A DNA stretch of 64,000 bases from Pseudomonadota bacterium (lineage in GTDB: Bacteria > Pseudomonadota > Gammaproteobacteria > Burkholderiales > Burkholderiaceae_C): positions 372,001-436,000 of the forward strand of contig JAIUPH010000011.1 of the NCBI GenBank assembly GCA_020161065.1, given 5' to 3'. A model generated the notes under the pieces. The model did no database searches and was not told the origin of the DNA. It worked only from the letters and a program-made list of their open reading frames with translations. The position numbers were made by a program, and so were the translations under genes. Of the stretch, positions 21,473 through 31,459 are shown one piece after another. How positions within the stretch are numbered: the first letter of the stretch is position 1; each line of letters begins with the position of its first letter.

Positions 21473-22150
21473 ATGAAGCCCGAGGACATCGAACCCTTCT
21501 TCGCCACGCTGGCGGCGGCCAACCCGCAGCCGCAAAGCGAACTGGTCTACACCAGCGTGTTCGAGCTGCTGGCCGCGGTGCTGCTGTCGGCGCAGGCCAC
21601 CGACGTCGGCGTCAACAAGGCCACGCGCGAGCTGTTCGCGCGCGCGCCCACCCCCGAGGCGATGCTGGAACTGGGCCTGGAGCGCGTGACCGAGGCCATC
21701 CGCAGCATCGGCCTGTACCGCACCAAGGCGCGCAACCTGCTGGAGACCTGCCGCCTGCTCGTCGAGCGCCATGGCGGCCAGGTGCCGCGCCGGCGCGAGG
21801 ACCTCGAAGCGCTGCCCGGCGTCGGCCGCAAGACCGCCAACGTGGTGCTCAACGTCGCCTTCGGCGAGCCGACGATGGCGGTCGACACGCACATCTTCCG
21901 CGTCGCCAACCGCACCGGGCTGGCGCCGGGCCGCAACGTGCTGGAGGTCGAGCAAGGCCTGCTGGCGCGCGTGCCCGCGCGCTACGCGGTCGACGCCCAC
22001 CATTGGCTGATCCTGCACGGCCGCTACGTCTGCCAGGCGCGCCGCCCGTTGTGCGAGGCGTGCCGCGTGCGCCCCTGGTGCGACCTGGGGCGGCACCTAC
22101 AATCGGTGCCCGTGGCAACGGCGCAGGCGCAGCATGACCCAGCTCCATGA
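21473..22150 (+). CDS. nth: Endonuclease III
   Basis: Base-excision-repair DNA glycosylase/AP lyase for oxidised pyrimidines. The helix-hairpin-helix is LPGVGRKTANVVL with the catalytic lysine K120, and the catalytic aspartate is D138 in AVDTHIFRVANR, both matching E. coli numbering. The [4Fe-4S] loop is C-x6-C-x2-C-x5-C (CQARRPLCEACRVRPWC). 225 residues with a 14-residue C-terminal extension. The last 17 bp overlap the next small gene. Confidence 0.95.
   Translation: MKPEDIEPFFATLAAANPQPQSELVYTSVFELLAAVLLSAQATDVGVNKATRELFARAPTPEAMLELGLERVTEAIRSIGLYRTKARNLLETCRLLVERHGGQVPRRREDLEALPGVGRKTANVVLNVAFGEPTMAVDTHIFRVANRTGLAPGRNVLEVEQGLLARVPARYAVDAHHWLILHGRYVCQARRPLCEACRVRPWCDLGRHLQSVPVATAQAQHDPAP
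22098..22103 (+). promoter_or_regulatory. Candidate -10 box for the zapB-like/zapA pair
   Basis: TACAAT lies inside the 3' end of nth, 31 bases before the small coiled-coil gene. No convincing -35 is present, so this is a weak call. Confidence 0.3.
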
Positions 22151-22355
22151 TCTCGTCGAGCGTGTGGACCGACTCGTGCTGCGCCACGAGGAACTCAAGC
22201 GCACCAGCCAGTTGATGGAGCAGCAACTGCAGGCCCTGGCCGCCGAGCGCGACAGCCTGAAGTCGCGCCTGGCCGCGGCGCGCGCGCGCATCGACGCACT
22301 GCTGGCGCGGCTGCCCGCCGAAGGCAGCGCCGGTTCGACGGAGGCGCGACCATGA
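22134..22355 (+). CDS. Small coiled-coil protein (TIGR02449-like, ZapB-like)
   Basis: A 73-residue protein, almost wholly alpha-helical with a heptad pattern (LHDLVERVDRLVLRHEELKR, then LMEQQLQALAAERDSLKSRL). It resembles the TIGR02449 family commonly encoded just before zapA in proteobacteria and is probably a divisome-associated coiled coil, but the function is inferred from context. It overlaps the 3' end of nth and its stop overlaps the zapA start (ATGA). Confidence 0.8.
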   Translation: MTQLHDLVERVDRLVLRHEELKRTSQLMEQQLQALAAERDSLKSRLAAARARIDALLARLPAEGSAGSTEARP

Positions 22356-22675
22356 AGCAGGTGGAAGTCAGCATCATGGGCCACGGCTACATCCTCGGCT
22401 GCCCCGAGGGCGGCGAGGCGCTGCTGGCGCAGGCGGTGGCCAGCGTCGACAAGGAGATGACCCACATCCGCGACAGCGGCAAGGTCAAGGCGCGCGAGCG
22501 CATCGCCGTGCTGGCGGCGCTGAACCTGGCCTACCAGCTGGCCGAAAGCCTGGCACGGCAGCCGGCGGCGCCGGCTGTCGCCGCCGTCAACGGCGCCGGC
22601 CGCGCCGAGCTCGACCTCGCCGGGCTGCTGCGCCGCGTCGACGCGGCGCTGGGCGACGACGGCCAGCTGCTTTGA
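22352..22675 (+). CDS. zapA: Cell division protein ZapA
   Basis: Cytoplasmic protein that bundles FtsZ filaments and stabilises the Z ring. The N-terminal globular domain (VEVSIMGHGYILGCPEGGEALLAQAV) and the following long helix containing LAALNLAYQLAESL are characteristic. 107 residues. The ATG overlaps the stop of the coiled-coil gene. As in many proteobacteria the 6S RNA gene lies directly downstream. Confidence 0.93.
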   Translation: MKQVEVSIMGHGYILGCPEGGEALLAQAVASVDKEMTHIRDSGKVKARERIAVLAALNLAYQLAESLARQPAAPAVAAVNGAGRAELDLAGLLRRVDAALGDDGQLL

Positions 22676-22722
22676 TCGGTTGCTGTGATCGCTTGCTGTG
22701 ATTTGCGCCACGCGGCGCGCCC

Positions 22723-22738
22723 TCGCAAGGTCTTGCGA
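22723..22738. promoter_or_regulatory. Perfect palindrome upstream of 6S RNA
   Basis: TCGCAAG-GT-CTTGCGA is a perfect 7-bp inverted repeat with a 2-bp centre. It covers the expected -35 region of the 6S promoter and lies 48 bp after zapA. It may be an operator, or a zapA 3' hairpin without a T-tract. Confidence 0.45.
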
Positions 22739-22746
22739 CCGCGGTC

Positions 22747-22752
22747 TAGAAT
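22747..22752 (+). promoter_or_regulatory. 6S RNA -10 box
   Basis: TAGAAT, 7 bp from the first base of the predicted closing stem of 6S RNA. Only a weak -35 (TCGCAA, 22723-22728, 18-bp spacing) is visible. Confidence 0.55.
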
Positions 22753-22758
22753 GGCTTC

Positions 22759-22934
22759 GTCCGTCGTGTGCGGCAGGTCTTAATTTCCTTGTTCCGATGC
22801 TCACTGAGCAGGGCTTGGAACATCGCTCGGCTGGTGTGAGCGTCTCGCGTCAGATGAACCCGAAGCCTTGCTGACCTCGCCCACCTGAAACTTCGCTGAA
22901 GGTTCAGGGATCCGGCCTCCCGTTCACGGCGGAC
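22759..22934 (+). ncRNA. ssrS: 6S RNA
   Basis: Regulatory RNA that mimics an open promoter and binds housekeeping RNA polymerase. Position (directly after zapA) and size (about 176 nt) fit. The ends form the closing stem: GTCCGTCGTG at 22759-22768 pairs at all ten positions (one G-U) with CACGGCGGAC at 22925-22934. The interior has the expected alternation of stems and a purine/pyrimidine-rich central bubble around TCTTAATTTCC and CTGAAACTTCGC. A TAGAAT box sits 7 bp upstream. Exact ends are inferred from pairing. Confidence 0.85.
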
Positions 22935-22957
22935 ATCCTCACCCCCGCACCGACACC

Positions 22958-23422
<465 letters not shown>

Positions 23423-23447
23423 CGACGGCGCACCCGGCAAACCGTTC

Positions 23448-24266
23448 ATGATGGACGTTAGCTGGCCGCTGGTGGCCGAGTTGCTGGTGCTCGGCTCGAT
23501 CACCGGCTTCCTGGCCGGGCTGCTGGGCGTGGGCGGCGGCATGATGATGGTGCCCTTCCTGACCTGGATCCTGTCGGCGCGCGGCGTGGCGCCGGGGCTG
23601 GCGGTGAAGATGGCCATCGCGACGTCGATGGCCACCATCTTGTTCACCTCGCTGTCCAGCGTGCGCGCGCACCAGGCGCGCGGCGCGGTGCGCTGGGAGC
23701 TGGTGCGCTCGCTGGCGCCGGGCATCGTGGCCGGCGGGCTGCTGTCGGGCGCCGGGCTCTTCGCGCTGCTCAAGGGCCAGGGGCTGGCCGCGGTGTTCGC
23801 CGTCTTCATCGGCTTTTCGGCGGTGCAGATGCTGCGCGACCGCAAGCCCAAGCCGTCGCGCCAGATGCCCGGGCCGCTGGGGCAGGGGCTGGTCGGTGGC
23901 GCCATCGGGCTGGTCTCGGGCCTGGTGGGCGCCGGCGGCGCCTTCCTGTCGGTGCCCTTCATGACCTGGTGCAACGTGCCGATCCGCCAGGCGGTGGGTA
24001 CCAGCGCGGCGCTGGGCTTCCCGATTGCGCTGGCCAACACCGCCGGCTACCTGCTGGCCGGCCGTTCGCTGCCGCCGGCGCTGCCCGGCGCCTTCGGCTA
24101 CCTGTACCTGCCGGCGCTGGCGCTGCTGGCGCTGGCCAGCGTGACGATGGCGCCGCTGGGCGCCCGGGTGGCGCACCGCAGCGATGTCACGCGCCTCAAG
24201 CGGCTGTTCGCGCTGCTGCTGTTCGGGCTGGCCGCCTACATGGCCTACAAGGCCCGCGGCGCTTGA
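23448..24266 (+). CDS. TauE/SafE family permease
   Basis: Predicted inner-membrane transporter of the sulfite/sulfoacetate exporter superfamily. The 272 residues have about eight hydrophobic helices in two repeats, each starting with a Gly-rich motif: ITGFLAGLLGVGGGMMMVPFL (in part) and IGLVSGLVGAGGAFLSVPFM. Substrate is unknown. It follows the EVE gene by 25 bp and converges with the GGDEF gene, 12 bp apart. Confidence 0.9.
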   Translation: MMDVSWPLVAELLVLGSITGFLAGLLGVGGGMMMVPFLTWILSARGVAPGLAVKMAIATSMATILFTSLSSVRAHQARGAVRWELVRSLAPGIVAGGLLSGAGLFALLKGQGLAAVFAVFIGFSAVQMLRDRKPKPSRQMPGPLGQGLVGGAIGLVSGLVGAGGAFLSVPFMTWCNVPIRQAVGTSAALGFPIALANTAGYLLAGRSLPPALPGAFGYLYLPALALLALASVTMAPLGARVAHRSDVTRLKRLFALLLFGLAAYMAYKARGA

Positions 24267-24278
24267 GCGGCGCAGCCG

Positions 24279-25280
24279 TCAGCCGGCCGGCCGCGGCAGC
24301 GGAATGCTGGCCAGCGTGACGTGGTTGCCGCCGCGCCGTCGTGCCTCGGCCAACGCCGCCTCGCACGAGGCCAGCAGCTCGGGCAGGCTTTGCGCGGTGT
24401 GCGGGAAGCTGGCCACGCCCATCGCCACCGTGAAGCCGAGCTCCTGGCCGTCGAGCAGCACGATCTGCGTCGCGCAGCGGCGGCGCAGGCCTTCCATGCG
24501 CGAATGCGCGGTGGCCAGCCCGACGCCCGACAGCAGGACCGCGAAGCGCCGCTCGTCGTAGCGGCAGGACGCGTCCATCGCCCGCGTGCCGCCGCGCAGC
24601 AGGCGGCCGATGGCCTCCAGCACGTGCTGGCGCGCCGGCTCGCCGCCGGCGCGAACCGCCTCGGTGGGCGGATCGAGTTCCACCAGCACCAGCGCGAACT
24701 CGCGGTGCTCGCGCGTCGACAGGTCGGCTTCGCGCCGCAGCTGGTCGTCGAAGTGCGCCCGCATGTACAGGCCCGACGCGGGGTCGCGCAAGGCCTGGTC
24801 GGCCAGCTCGCGGCGCAGCTCGGCGTTGGCGCGCTGCTGCTGCTCGAGCTGCTCCAGCGCGCTGCGCAACTGCTGCTCGCGCTGGCGCTGCTCGGCGCGG
24901 TCCAGCCACACGGCGGCCAGCTGGCCGGCGTCGGCCACGCGCAACACCGCGAACTCGCGCGGCCGGCCCTGCCACTGGAAGCGGTGCTCGCTCCACAGCG
25001 GCGCCGGCTGCTGGGCCAGCGCCGTCTGCTCGGCGGCGCGCAAGGCGGCCGCCGTGGCACCGTCGAACAACTCGCCGTCGAGGCAGCCGGGCAAGGCCTG
25101 CGGCTCGCGCCCGAAGAACTGCGCCATCGCCGCGTTGGCCTGCAGGTAGCGGCCGCTGGCCGCGTCCTTCACCGACAGCATGCCGCCCTCGGCCGCGAGC
25201 AGCGCCGCCAGCAGCCGCGGCGGCAGCGGATTCGCATCGAGAACGGCCTCGCGGTCGGCGGAGACAGGGCTGGCGCTCAT
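24279..25280 (-). CDS. PAS-GGDEF protein with degenerate active site
   Basis: Signalling protein with an N-terminal PAS-like domain (residues about 25-125; [23 protein letters not shown]), a Gln/Arg coiled coil (128-165) and a GGDEF domain (165-330). The signature is replaced by DERRF at 242-246 ([11 protein letters not shown] instead of RY-GGDEF-AVLL), and the upstream DxLT-type motif is also altered ([15 protein letters not shown]). Diguanylate cyclase activity is therefore unlikely. It may bind c-di-GMP or GTP, or act through protein contacts. No transmembrane segment is visible. 333 residues. Confidence 0.85.
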   Translation of the reverse strand: MSASPVSADREAVLDANPLPPRLLAALLAAEGGMLSVKDAASGRYLQANAAMAQFFGREPQALPGCLDGELFDGATAAALRAAEQTALAQQPAPLWSEHRFQWQGRPREFAVLRVADAGQLAAVWLDRAEQRQREQQLRSALEQLEQQQRANAELRRELADQALRDPASGLYMRAHFDDQLRREADLSTREHREFALVLVELDPPTEAVRAGGEPARQHVLEAIGRLLRGGTRAMDASCRYDERRFAVLLSGVGLATAHSRMEGLRRRCATQIVLLDGQELGFTVAMGVASFPHTAQSLPELLASCEAALAEARRRGGNHVTLASIPLPRPAG

Positions 25281-25344
25281 GGGCTGCGAGCTTAGAGCAT
25301 CGCCGGGCCGGTCAGACCCCCAGGATGCCTGGGGCCCACGGCGC

Positions 25345-25374
25345 TTGGCGGCGCCGAAGAATTCAGGCTAGAAT
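25345..25374 (+). promoter_or_regulatory. rpsU promoter
   Basis: TTGGCG (25345-25350), 18 bp, TAGAAT (25369-25374). Predicted start near 25381, giving a leader of about 31 nt to the rpsU ATG. Confidence 0.5.
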
Positions 25375-25411
25375 CGCGGACTTTGCTGGACCCATTGGAC
25401 TACTTAAGCGC

Positions 25412-25624
25412 ATGACCACCATTCGTGTCAAAGAGAACGAGCCCTTCGACGTCGCCCTGCGCCGCTTCAAGCGCACCATCGAGAAGATCGGCCTGCTGAC
25501 CGAACTGCGCGCCCGTGAGTTCTACGAAAAGCCCACCGCCGAGCGCAAGCGCAAGAAGGCCGCCGCGGTCAAGCGCCACTTCAAGCGCGTGCGCAGCATG
25601 CAGCTTCCCAAGAAGCTGTACTGA
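25412..25624 (+). CDS. rpsU: 30S ribosomal protein S21
   Basis: Small basic ribosomal protein needed for initiation on the 30S subunit. The 70 residues ([20 protein letters not shown], ending MQLPKKLY) match the family throughout. The ATG at 25412 follows the -10 box by about 40 bp. Upstream in-frame codons are not used. Downstream comes a GatB/YqeY gene, the usual neighbour. Confidence 0.97.
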   Translation: MTTIRVKENEPFDVALRRFKRTIEKIGLLTELRAREFYEKPTAERKRKKAAAVKRHFKRVRSMQLPKKLY

Positions 25625-25653
25625 AGCCCGCCAGCTTCCCTGACACCACGATC

Positions 25654-25684
25654 GAAGCCCGCGCGGGCAACCGCCGCGGGCTTC
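25654..25684 (+). terminator. Hairpin between rpsU and the yqeY-like gene
   Basis: GAAGCCCGCG (25654-25663) and CGCGGGCTTC (25675-25684) form a perfect 10-bp stem with an 11-nt loop. Only a poor T-run follows (CGTCACTT), so it may attenuate rather than fully stop transcription into the next gene. Confidence 0.55.
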
Positions 25685-25706
25685 GTCACTTGCGAGCGAT
25701 GCCGAC

Positions 25707-26162
25707 ATGAGCCTGAAGGACCGCGTCACCGAAGACATGAAGGCCGCGATGCGCGCCAAGGACAGCGAGCGGCTGTCGACCATTCGCATGCTGCTGGCCG
25801 CCTGCAAGCAGCGCGAGGTGGACGAGCGCATCGTGCTCGACGACGCGGCCGTGGTCGGCATCGTCGACAAGCTGATCAAGCAGCGCAAGGATTCGATCGC
25901 CGCCTTCGCGCAGGCCGGACGCACCGACCTCGTCGACAAGGAAACCGCCGAGATGAAGGTGCTGGAAGGCTACCTGCCGGCGCGGCTGTCGGCCGACGAG
26001 GTCAACGCCCAGGTGTCGGCGCTGGTCGCCGAGCTGGGCGCGGGCCAGGCGCTGGGTCCCGGCGACATGGGCAAGGTGATGGCCGCGGCCAAGAGCCGCC
26101 TCGCCGGCAAGGCCGAGATGGCGCTGGTGTCCGCGGCCGTCAAGGCCGCTTTGGCAAAATGA
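25707..26162 (+). CDS. GatB/YqeY domain-containing protein
   Basis: A 151-residue all-helical protein of the YqeY family, related to the C-terminal domain of GatB (MSLKDRVTEDMKAAMRAKDSERLSTIR in part; GYLPARLSADEVNAQV; MGKVMAAAKSRLAGKAEM). Its role is not established; the family may contact tRNA. Commonly encoded between rpsU and dnaG/rpoD, but here neither follows. The stop codon overlaps the next start (ATGA). Confidence 0.92.
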   Translation: MSLKDRVTEDMKAAMRAKDSERLSTIRMLLAACKQREVDERIVLDDAAVVGIVDKLIKQRKDSIAAFAQAGRTDLVDKETAEMKVLEGYLPARLSADEVNAQVSALVAELGAGQALGPGDMGKVMAAAKSRLAGKAEMALVSAAVKAALAK

Positions 26163-26515
26163 GCGCGATGAATTCCCTGCCGATCAAGCCCATCGCGCCC
26201 GAGGTCTGCGTGGCCCCGCAACTGGAGCCGTCGTCGATGGCCGAGGCCGCGCGCCTGGGCTTTCGCGCCGTCGTCAACAACCGGCCCGATTTCGAAGGCG
26301 GCCCCGAGCAGCCGACCAGCGCGGCCATCGAGGCCGCGGCGCAGGCCGCCGGGCTGGCCTACCGCCACCTGCCGGTAAGCGGCGCCTATCAAAGCCCCGA
26401 GGAAGCCGCCGAGCTGGCGCGCCTGCTGGCCGAACTGCCGCGCCCCGTGCTGCTGTTCTGCCGCTCGGGCGCGCGCTCGGCCAAGCTGTTCGAGCTGGCG
26501 CAGCACGCCGGCTGA
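26159..26515 (+). CDS. DUF442/TIGR01244-type phosphatase-like sulfur transferase
   Basis: A 118-residue protein of the beta-lactamase-hydrolase-like family, with a dual-specificity-phosphatase-like fold. The P-loop is CRSGAR in LLFCRSGARSAKL; the N-terminal half (FRAVVNNRPDFEGGPEQPTS) is characteristic. In related operons it accompanies persulfide dioxygenases and sulphide oxidation, but none is present here, so the substrate is unknown. The ATG at 26159 overlaps the yqeY stop; MNSLPIKP at 26168 is an alternative start. Confidence 0.85.
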   Translation: MSAMNSLPIKPIAPEVCVAPQLEPSSMAEAARLGFRAVVNNRPDFEGGPEQPTSAAIEAAAQAAGLAYRHLPVSGAYQSPEEAAELARLLAELPRPVLLFCRSGARSAKLFELAQHAG

Positions 26516-26631
26516 CGGCCGCGCGCGCCGGTCGGCCCTCTTCCGGACTTTCCCTAGACCCCCGCCACTTTCGAACGCGACCGCGGCCGCGCTCCGTACA
26601 GTGCGTGCCGGCATTCGCCGCCGGAGCCCGC

Positions 26632-27167
26632 ATGGCCGCACTTCTACAGCTCAGCCGCTGGATCGATTGGGTCAACGATCGATTCGGCACCATCGCCAAG
26701 TGGGCGGTGTTCCTCTCGTGCCTGATCTCGGCCGGCAACGCGCTGGTGCGCTACCTGCTGGAGATGAGCTCCAACGGCTGGCTGGAGATCCAGTGGTACC
26801 TGTTCGCCGCCTGCGTGATGCTGGGCGCGGCGCAGGTCATGCGCGTCAACGAGCATGTGCGCGTGGACGTGCTGTACGGCCGCTACTCGGGCCGCACGCA
26901 GGCGCTGATCGACCTCTTCGGCCTGACGTGCTTCGTGCTGCCGTCGATGCTGGTGATGATCTACTACGCATGGCCGCTGTTCGCCGGCATGTACGCCAGC
27001 GGCGAGATGTCGTCCAACGCCGGCGGCCTGATCCGCTGGCCGGCCATGCTGATGCTGCCGCTGGGCTTCACGCTCGTGCTGGCGCAGGCGGTCTCCGAGA
27101 TCATCAAGCGCGTGGCCTGGCTGATGCACCGCTACGAGGGCGAGTTCCACTACGAGAGGCCCTTGCA

Positions 27168-27171
<4 letters not shown>
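26632..27171 (+). CDS. TRAP transporter small permease (DctQ type)
   Basis: Four-helix inner-membrane Q subunit of a tripartite periplasmic transporter driven by the sodium or proton gradient. Hydrophobic segments are at about residues 15-35, 48-65, 88-110 and 130-150, with the typical WLEIQWYLFAACVMLGAAQVM around helix 2. 179 residues from MAALLQLSRWID, preceded by GGAG. An upstream ATG at 26605 is less likely. Overlaps the M subunit gene by ATGA. Confidence 0.92.
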
Positions 27172-28751
<1,580 letters not shown>

Positions 28752-28752
28752 C

Positions 28753-28783
28753 AAAAAGGGCCCCGCCAAGCGGGGCCCTTTTT
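28753..28783. terminator. Strong bidirectional terminator between dctM and dctP
   Basis: AAAAAGGGCCCCGC (28753-28766), loop CAA, GCGGGGCCCTTTTT (28770-28783): a perfect 14-bp stem flanked by A5 and T5. It therefore works as a rho-independent terminator for dctM on the plus strand and for the converging binding-protein gene on the minus strand. Confidence 0.92.
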
Positions 28784-28820
28784 CGTTGCAACGTCCGACC
28801 TCAGCCGGCCGCTGCCGCCG

Positions 28821-29903
28821 TCACAGCTTCTGCGACTGCATGTAGCTGTCGAAGCCGGCTTCGGCGAAGCGGAACCACAGGTTCTGCTCGGCGCGGAACT
28901 TGACGAAATCGTCGTAGACCTTCTTCCACGCCGGGTTCTTGGTGCGCAGGTCTTCGTAGATCGCGTTGGCGGCCTTGAAGGCGGCGTCCATCGCGTCCTT
29001 CGGGTAGCGGAACAGCTTGGTGCCGCCGGCCACCAGCTGGCGCAGCGCCACCGGGTTCTTGGCGTCGTACTTGGCCAGCATCTCGGTGTGCGCCATGGCG
29101 GACGCCGTCTCCACCATCGCCTTGTAGTCGGCGCTCAAGCCATCGAAGGCCTTCTGGTTGATGAAGAAGTCGAGCTGCGGGCCGCCCTCCCAGAACGCCG
29201 GGTAGGCGTAGTTCGGCGCCACCTTGTTGAAGCCGAGCTTCTGGTCGTCGTAGGGGCCCACCCATTCGGCGGCGTCGATCGTGCCCTTCTCCAGCGCCGG
29301 GTAGATGTCGGCGCCGGGCAGCGCCTGCACGACCACGCCCAACTGCTCCAGCACCTTGCCGGTGACGCCCACGGTGCGGAAACGCAGGCCCTTCAGGTCG
29401 GCCAGCTTGGTGATCGGCTTGCGGTACCAGCCGCCCATCTGCGCGCCGGTGTTGCCGCCGGGGAAGTTGATGATGCTGTAGCCGGCGTAGAACTCGCGCA
29501 TCAGGCTCAGGCCGTTGCCTTCGAGCATCCACGCCGTCATCTGCCGCGCATTCAGGCCGAACGGGATCGCGGTGCCGAGCGCGAAGGTCTCGTTCTTGCC
29601 GACGAAGTAGTACGGCGCCGTGTGCGCCATCTCGACGGTGGCGTTCTGCACGCCGTCGACCACGCCGAAGGCCGGCATCAGCTCGCCGCCGGCGTGCACC
29701 GAGATCTGGAACTTGCCACCCGACATCTCGCCGACCTTCTTGGCGAACAGCTCGGCGGCGCCGAAGATGGTGTCCAGCGACTTCGGAAAGCTCGACGCCA
29801 GCCGCCAGCGCACGTTGGCCTGGGCGTGGACGACGGCGGGGGCCATGCCGGCGGCCAGCACGCCGGCCAGTCCGGCGCCGTGAACGAAGGAACGACGTTC
29901 CAT
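28821..29903 (-). CDS. TRAP transporter substrate-binding protein (TakP-like)
   Basis: Periplasmic P subunit that captures the ligand for the QM permease. The signal MERRSFVHGAGLAG has a twin-arginine look, with probable cleavage after AVVHA. The mature start VRWRLASSFPKSLDTIFGAA and the WVGPYDDQKLGF segment resemble TakP-type proteins that bind alpha-keto acids through a bound cation; the ligand here is an inference. 360 residues from the ATG at 29903, which follows GAGGAGA. It converges on the permease genes across a shared terminator, an unusual arrangement for a TRAP system. Confidence 0.9.
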   Translation of the reverse strand: MERRSFVHGAGLAGVLAAGMAPAVVHAQANVRWRLASSFPKSLDTIFGAAELFAKKVGEMSGGKFQISVHAGGELMPAFGVVDGVQNATVEMAHTAPYYFVGKNETFALGTAIPFGLNARQMTAWMLEGNGLSLMREFYAGYSIINFPGGNTGAQMGGWYRKPITKLADLKGLRFRTVGVTGKVLEQLGVVVQALPGADIYPALEKGTIDAAEWVGPYDDQKLGFNKVAPNYAYPAFWEGGPQLDFFINQKAFDGLSADYKAMVETASAMAHTEMLAKYDAKNPVALRQLVAGGTKLFRYPKDAMDAAFKAANAIYEDLRTKNPAWKKVYDDFVKFRAEQNLWFRFAEAGFDSYMQSQKL

Positions 29904-29946
29904 GGAGTCTCCTCGAAAAGGTGGGAAGGAAAACAAACAGTGGCGC

Positions 29947-29952
29947 ATTCTA
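29947..29952 (-). promoter_or_regulatory. Candidate -10 box for the TRAP binding-protein gene
   Basis: TAGAAT on the minus strand, 44 bp before the start codon. TTCGTG, 17 bp further upstream, is a poor -35. Confidence 0.4.
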
Positions 29953-30022
29953 GGAAGGGCCGCGCCGGCCACGAAGGCGGGGGCAACCCTCGGTCGCGGC
30001 GCCGGCGGTCGGGCCCCGGGGC

Positions 30023-31402
30023 TCAATCACCGGCCAGCTTCATGCGCTCGATCAGCACCGAGCCGATGCTGCGCGAGCCCGAGTTGTAGACGTCGGCGCC
30101 GACCCAGGCAATGTCTTGGAACATCTGCTTCAAATTGCCGGCGATCGTGATCTCGGCCACCGGGAAGGCGATCTCGCCGCCTTCCACCCAATAGCCGGCG
30201 GCGCCGCGCGAATAGTCGCCGGTGACGCCGTTGACGCCCTGGCCCATCAGCTCGGTGACGAACAGGCCGCGGTGCAGCCGCTTGATCATCGCCGGCAGCG
30301 TGTCGGCCGCCGTCGTGCGGCGGCTGGTGAGCCAGAGGTTCTGCGCGCCGCCGGCATTGCCGGTGGTCTTCATGCCCAGCTTGCGCGCCGAGTAGCTGGA
30401 CAGGAAGTAGCCCTGCAGCACGCCGCCGTCCACCACGCGGCGCGCGCGCGTGCGCACGCCTTCGTCGTCGAAGGGCGCGCTGCCCTTGCCTTTGCGAGCG
30501 TGCGGGTCTTCCTGCACATCGACGTGACTGGGCAGCACCGGCTGGCCCAGGCTGTCCAGCAGGAAGCTGGCCTTGCGGTAGAGCGCACCGCCGGAGACGG
30601 CGCCCACCAGCGAGCCCAGCAGCCCGGCGGCGACGCTGGATTCGAACAGCACCGGCACCTCGGCCGTCGGCACGCGGCGCGGGTGCAGCCGGGCCAGCGC
30701 GCGCTCGGCGGCGTAGCGGCCCACGGCTTCGGGCGCGGCCAGCTCGGCGGCGTCGCGCATCGAGCTGTACCAGCTGTCGCGCTGCATGTGGCGGCCGCGG
30801 CCGGCGATCGGCGACACCGACAGGTAGTGCCTTGAACTGGCGTAGCCGCCGCGAAAGCCGCGGCTGTTGCCGGCCCAGAAGTGCGACTGCTGCGCCGAGA
30901 CGCCGGCGCCTTCGGAGTTGCCGATCTGCTTGCTGGTCGCAAAGGCCGCCTGCTCGCAGCGCTGGGCCAGCGCGGCGGCCTGCTCGGCGTCGATGGCCCA
31001 GGGGTGGAACAGGTCGAGGTCGCGCGCGGCCTCGGCGGCGCTGGCCAGGTCGGCGGCCTCGGGCAGGCCGGCGGCCGGGTCTTCGGCGGTGAAGCGCGCG
31101 ATGTCGAAGGCCGCCTGCACCGTGCGCCGCACGGCGCCGGCCGAGAAGTCGGAGGTGCTGGCGTTGCCGCGCCGCTGGCCCAGGTAGACGCTGACGCCCA
31201 GCGACTTGTCGCGGTTGCGCTCGACGTTCTCCAGCTCGCCCTTGCGCACCGAGACCGAGAGCCCCACGCCTTCGGAGACCTCCACCCCGGCGTCGCTGGC
31301 GCCCAGCTCGCGCGCCAGCGCCAGCGTGTCCTCGACCATCTGCTGAAACTGCTCGCGCGCGAAGGCGAAGCCGATGTCGGGCCGGGGCTCGGGTGCACTC
31401 AT
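30023..31402 (-). CDS. pmbA: Metalloprotease PmbA/TldE
   Basis: Subunit of the TldD-TldE (PmbA) protease that matures microcin-type peptides and degrades unfolded short peptides; the catalytic HExxxH motif belongs to TldD, so PmbA lacks it, as here. The family sequence is clear in VSVRKGELENVERNRDKSLG, SVYLGQRRGNASTSD and GVNGVTGDYSRGAAGYWVE. 459 residues; the frame is open far upstream but MSAPEPRPDIGFAFARE at 31402 is the plausible start. No tldD in the window. Divergent from darP with 57 bp between; a TATGAT (31408-31413, plus strand) is the only AT-rich motif there. Confidence 0.93.
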   Translation of the reverse strand: MSAPEPRPDIGFAFAREQFQQMVEDTLALARELGASDAGVEVSEGVGLSVSVRKGELENVERNRDKSLGVSVYLGQRRGNASTSDFSAGAVRRTVQAAFDIARFTAEDPAAGLPEAADLASAAEAARDLDLFHPWAIDAEQAAALAQRCEQAAFATSKQIGNSEGAGVSAQQSHFWAGNSRGFRGGYASSRHYLSVSPIAGRGRHMQRDSWYSSMRDAAELAAPEAVGRYAAERALARLHPRRVPTAEVPVLFESSVAAGLLGSLVGAVSGGALYRKASFLLDSLGQPVLPSHVDVQEDPHARKGKGSAPFDDEGVRTRARRVVDGGVLQGYFLSSYSARKLGMKTTGNAGGAQNLWLTSRRTTAADTLPAMIKRLHRGLFVTELMGQGVNGVTGDYSRGAAGYWVEGGEIAFPVAEITIAGNLKQMFQDIAWVGADVYNSGSRSIGSVLIERMKLAGD

Positions 31403-31459
31403 CAAACTATGATACCGACCCCTTCTTCCACGCCGGCTCTCGCGCGAGCCCTGCCCCGC

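Noticed and set aside
22680-22702. Two TTGCTGTGAT copies 13 bp apart after zapA considered as operator half-sites
   Set aside because: No link to a promoter and likely a chance duplication; the nearby palindrome at 22723-22738 is a better candidate.
31403-31459. Leaderless pmbA mRNA from a TATCAT box 6 bp before its ATG
   Set aside because: The hexamer spacing fits but there is no -35 element and the region is too short to judge.
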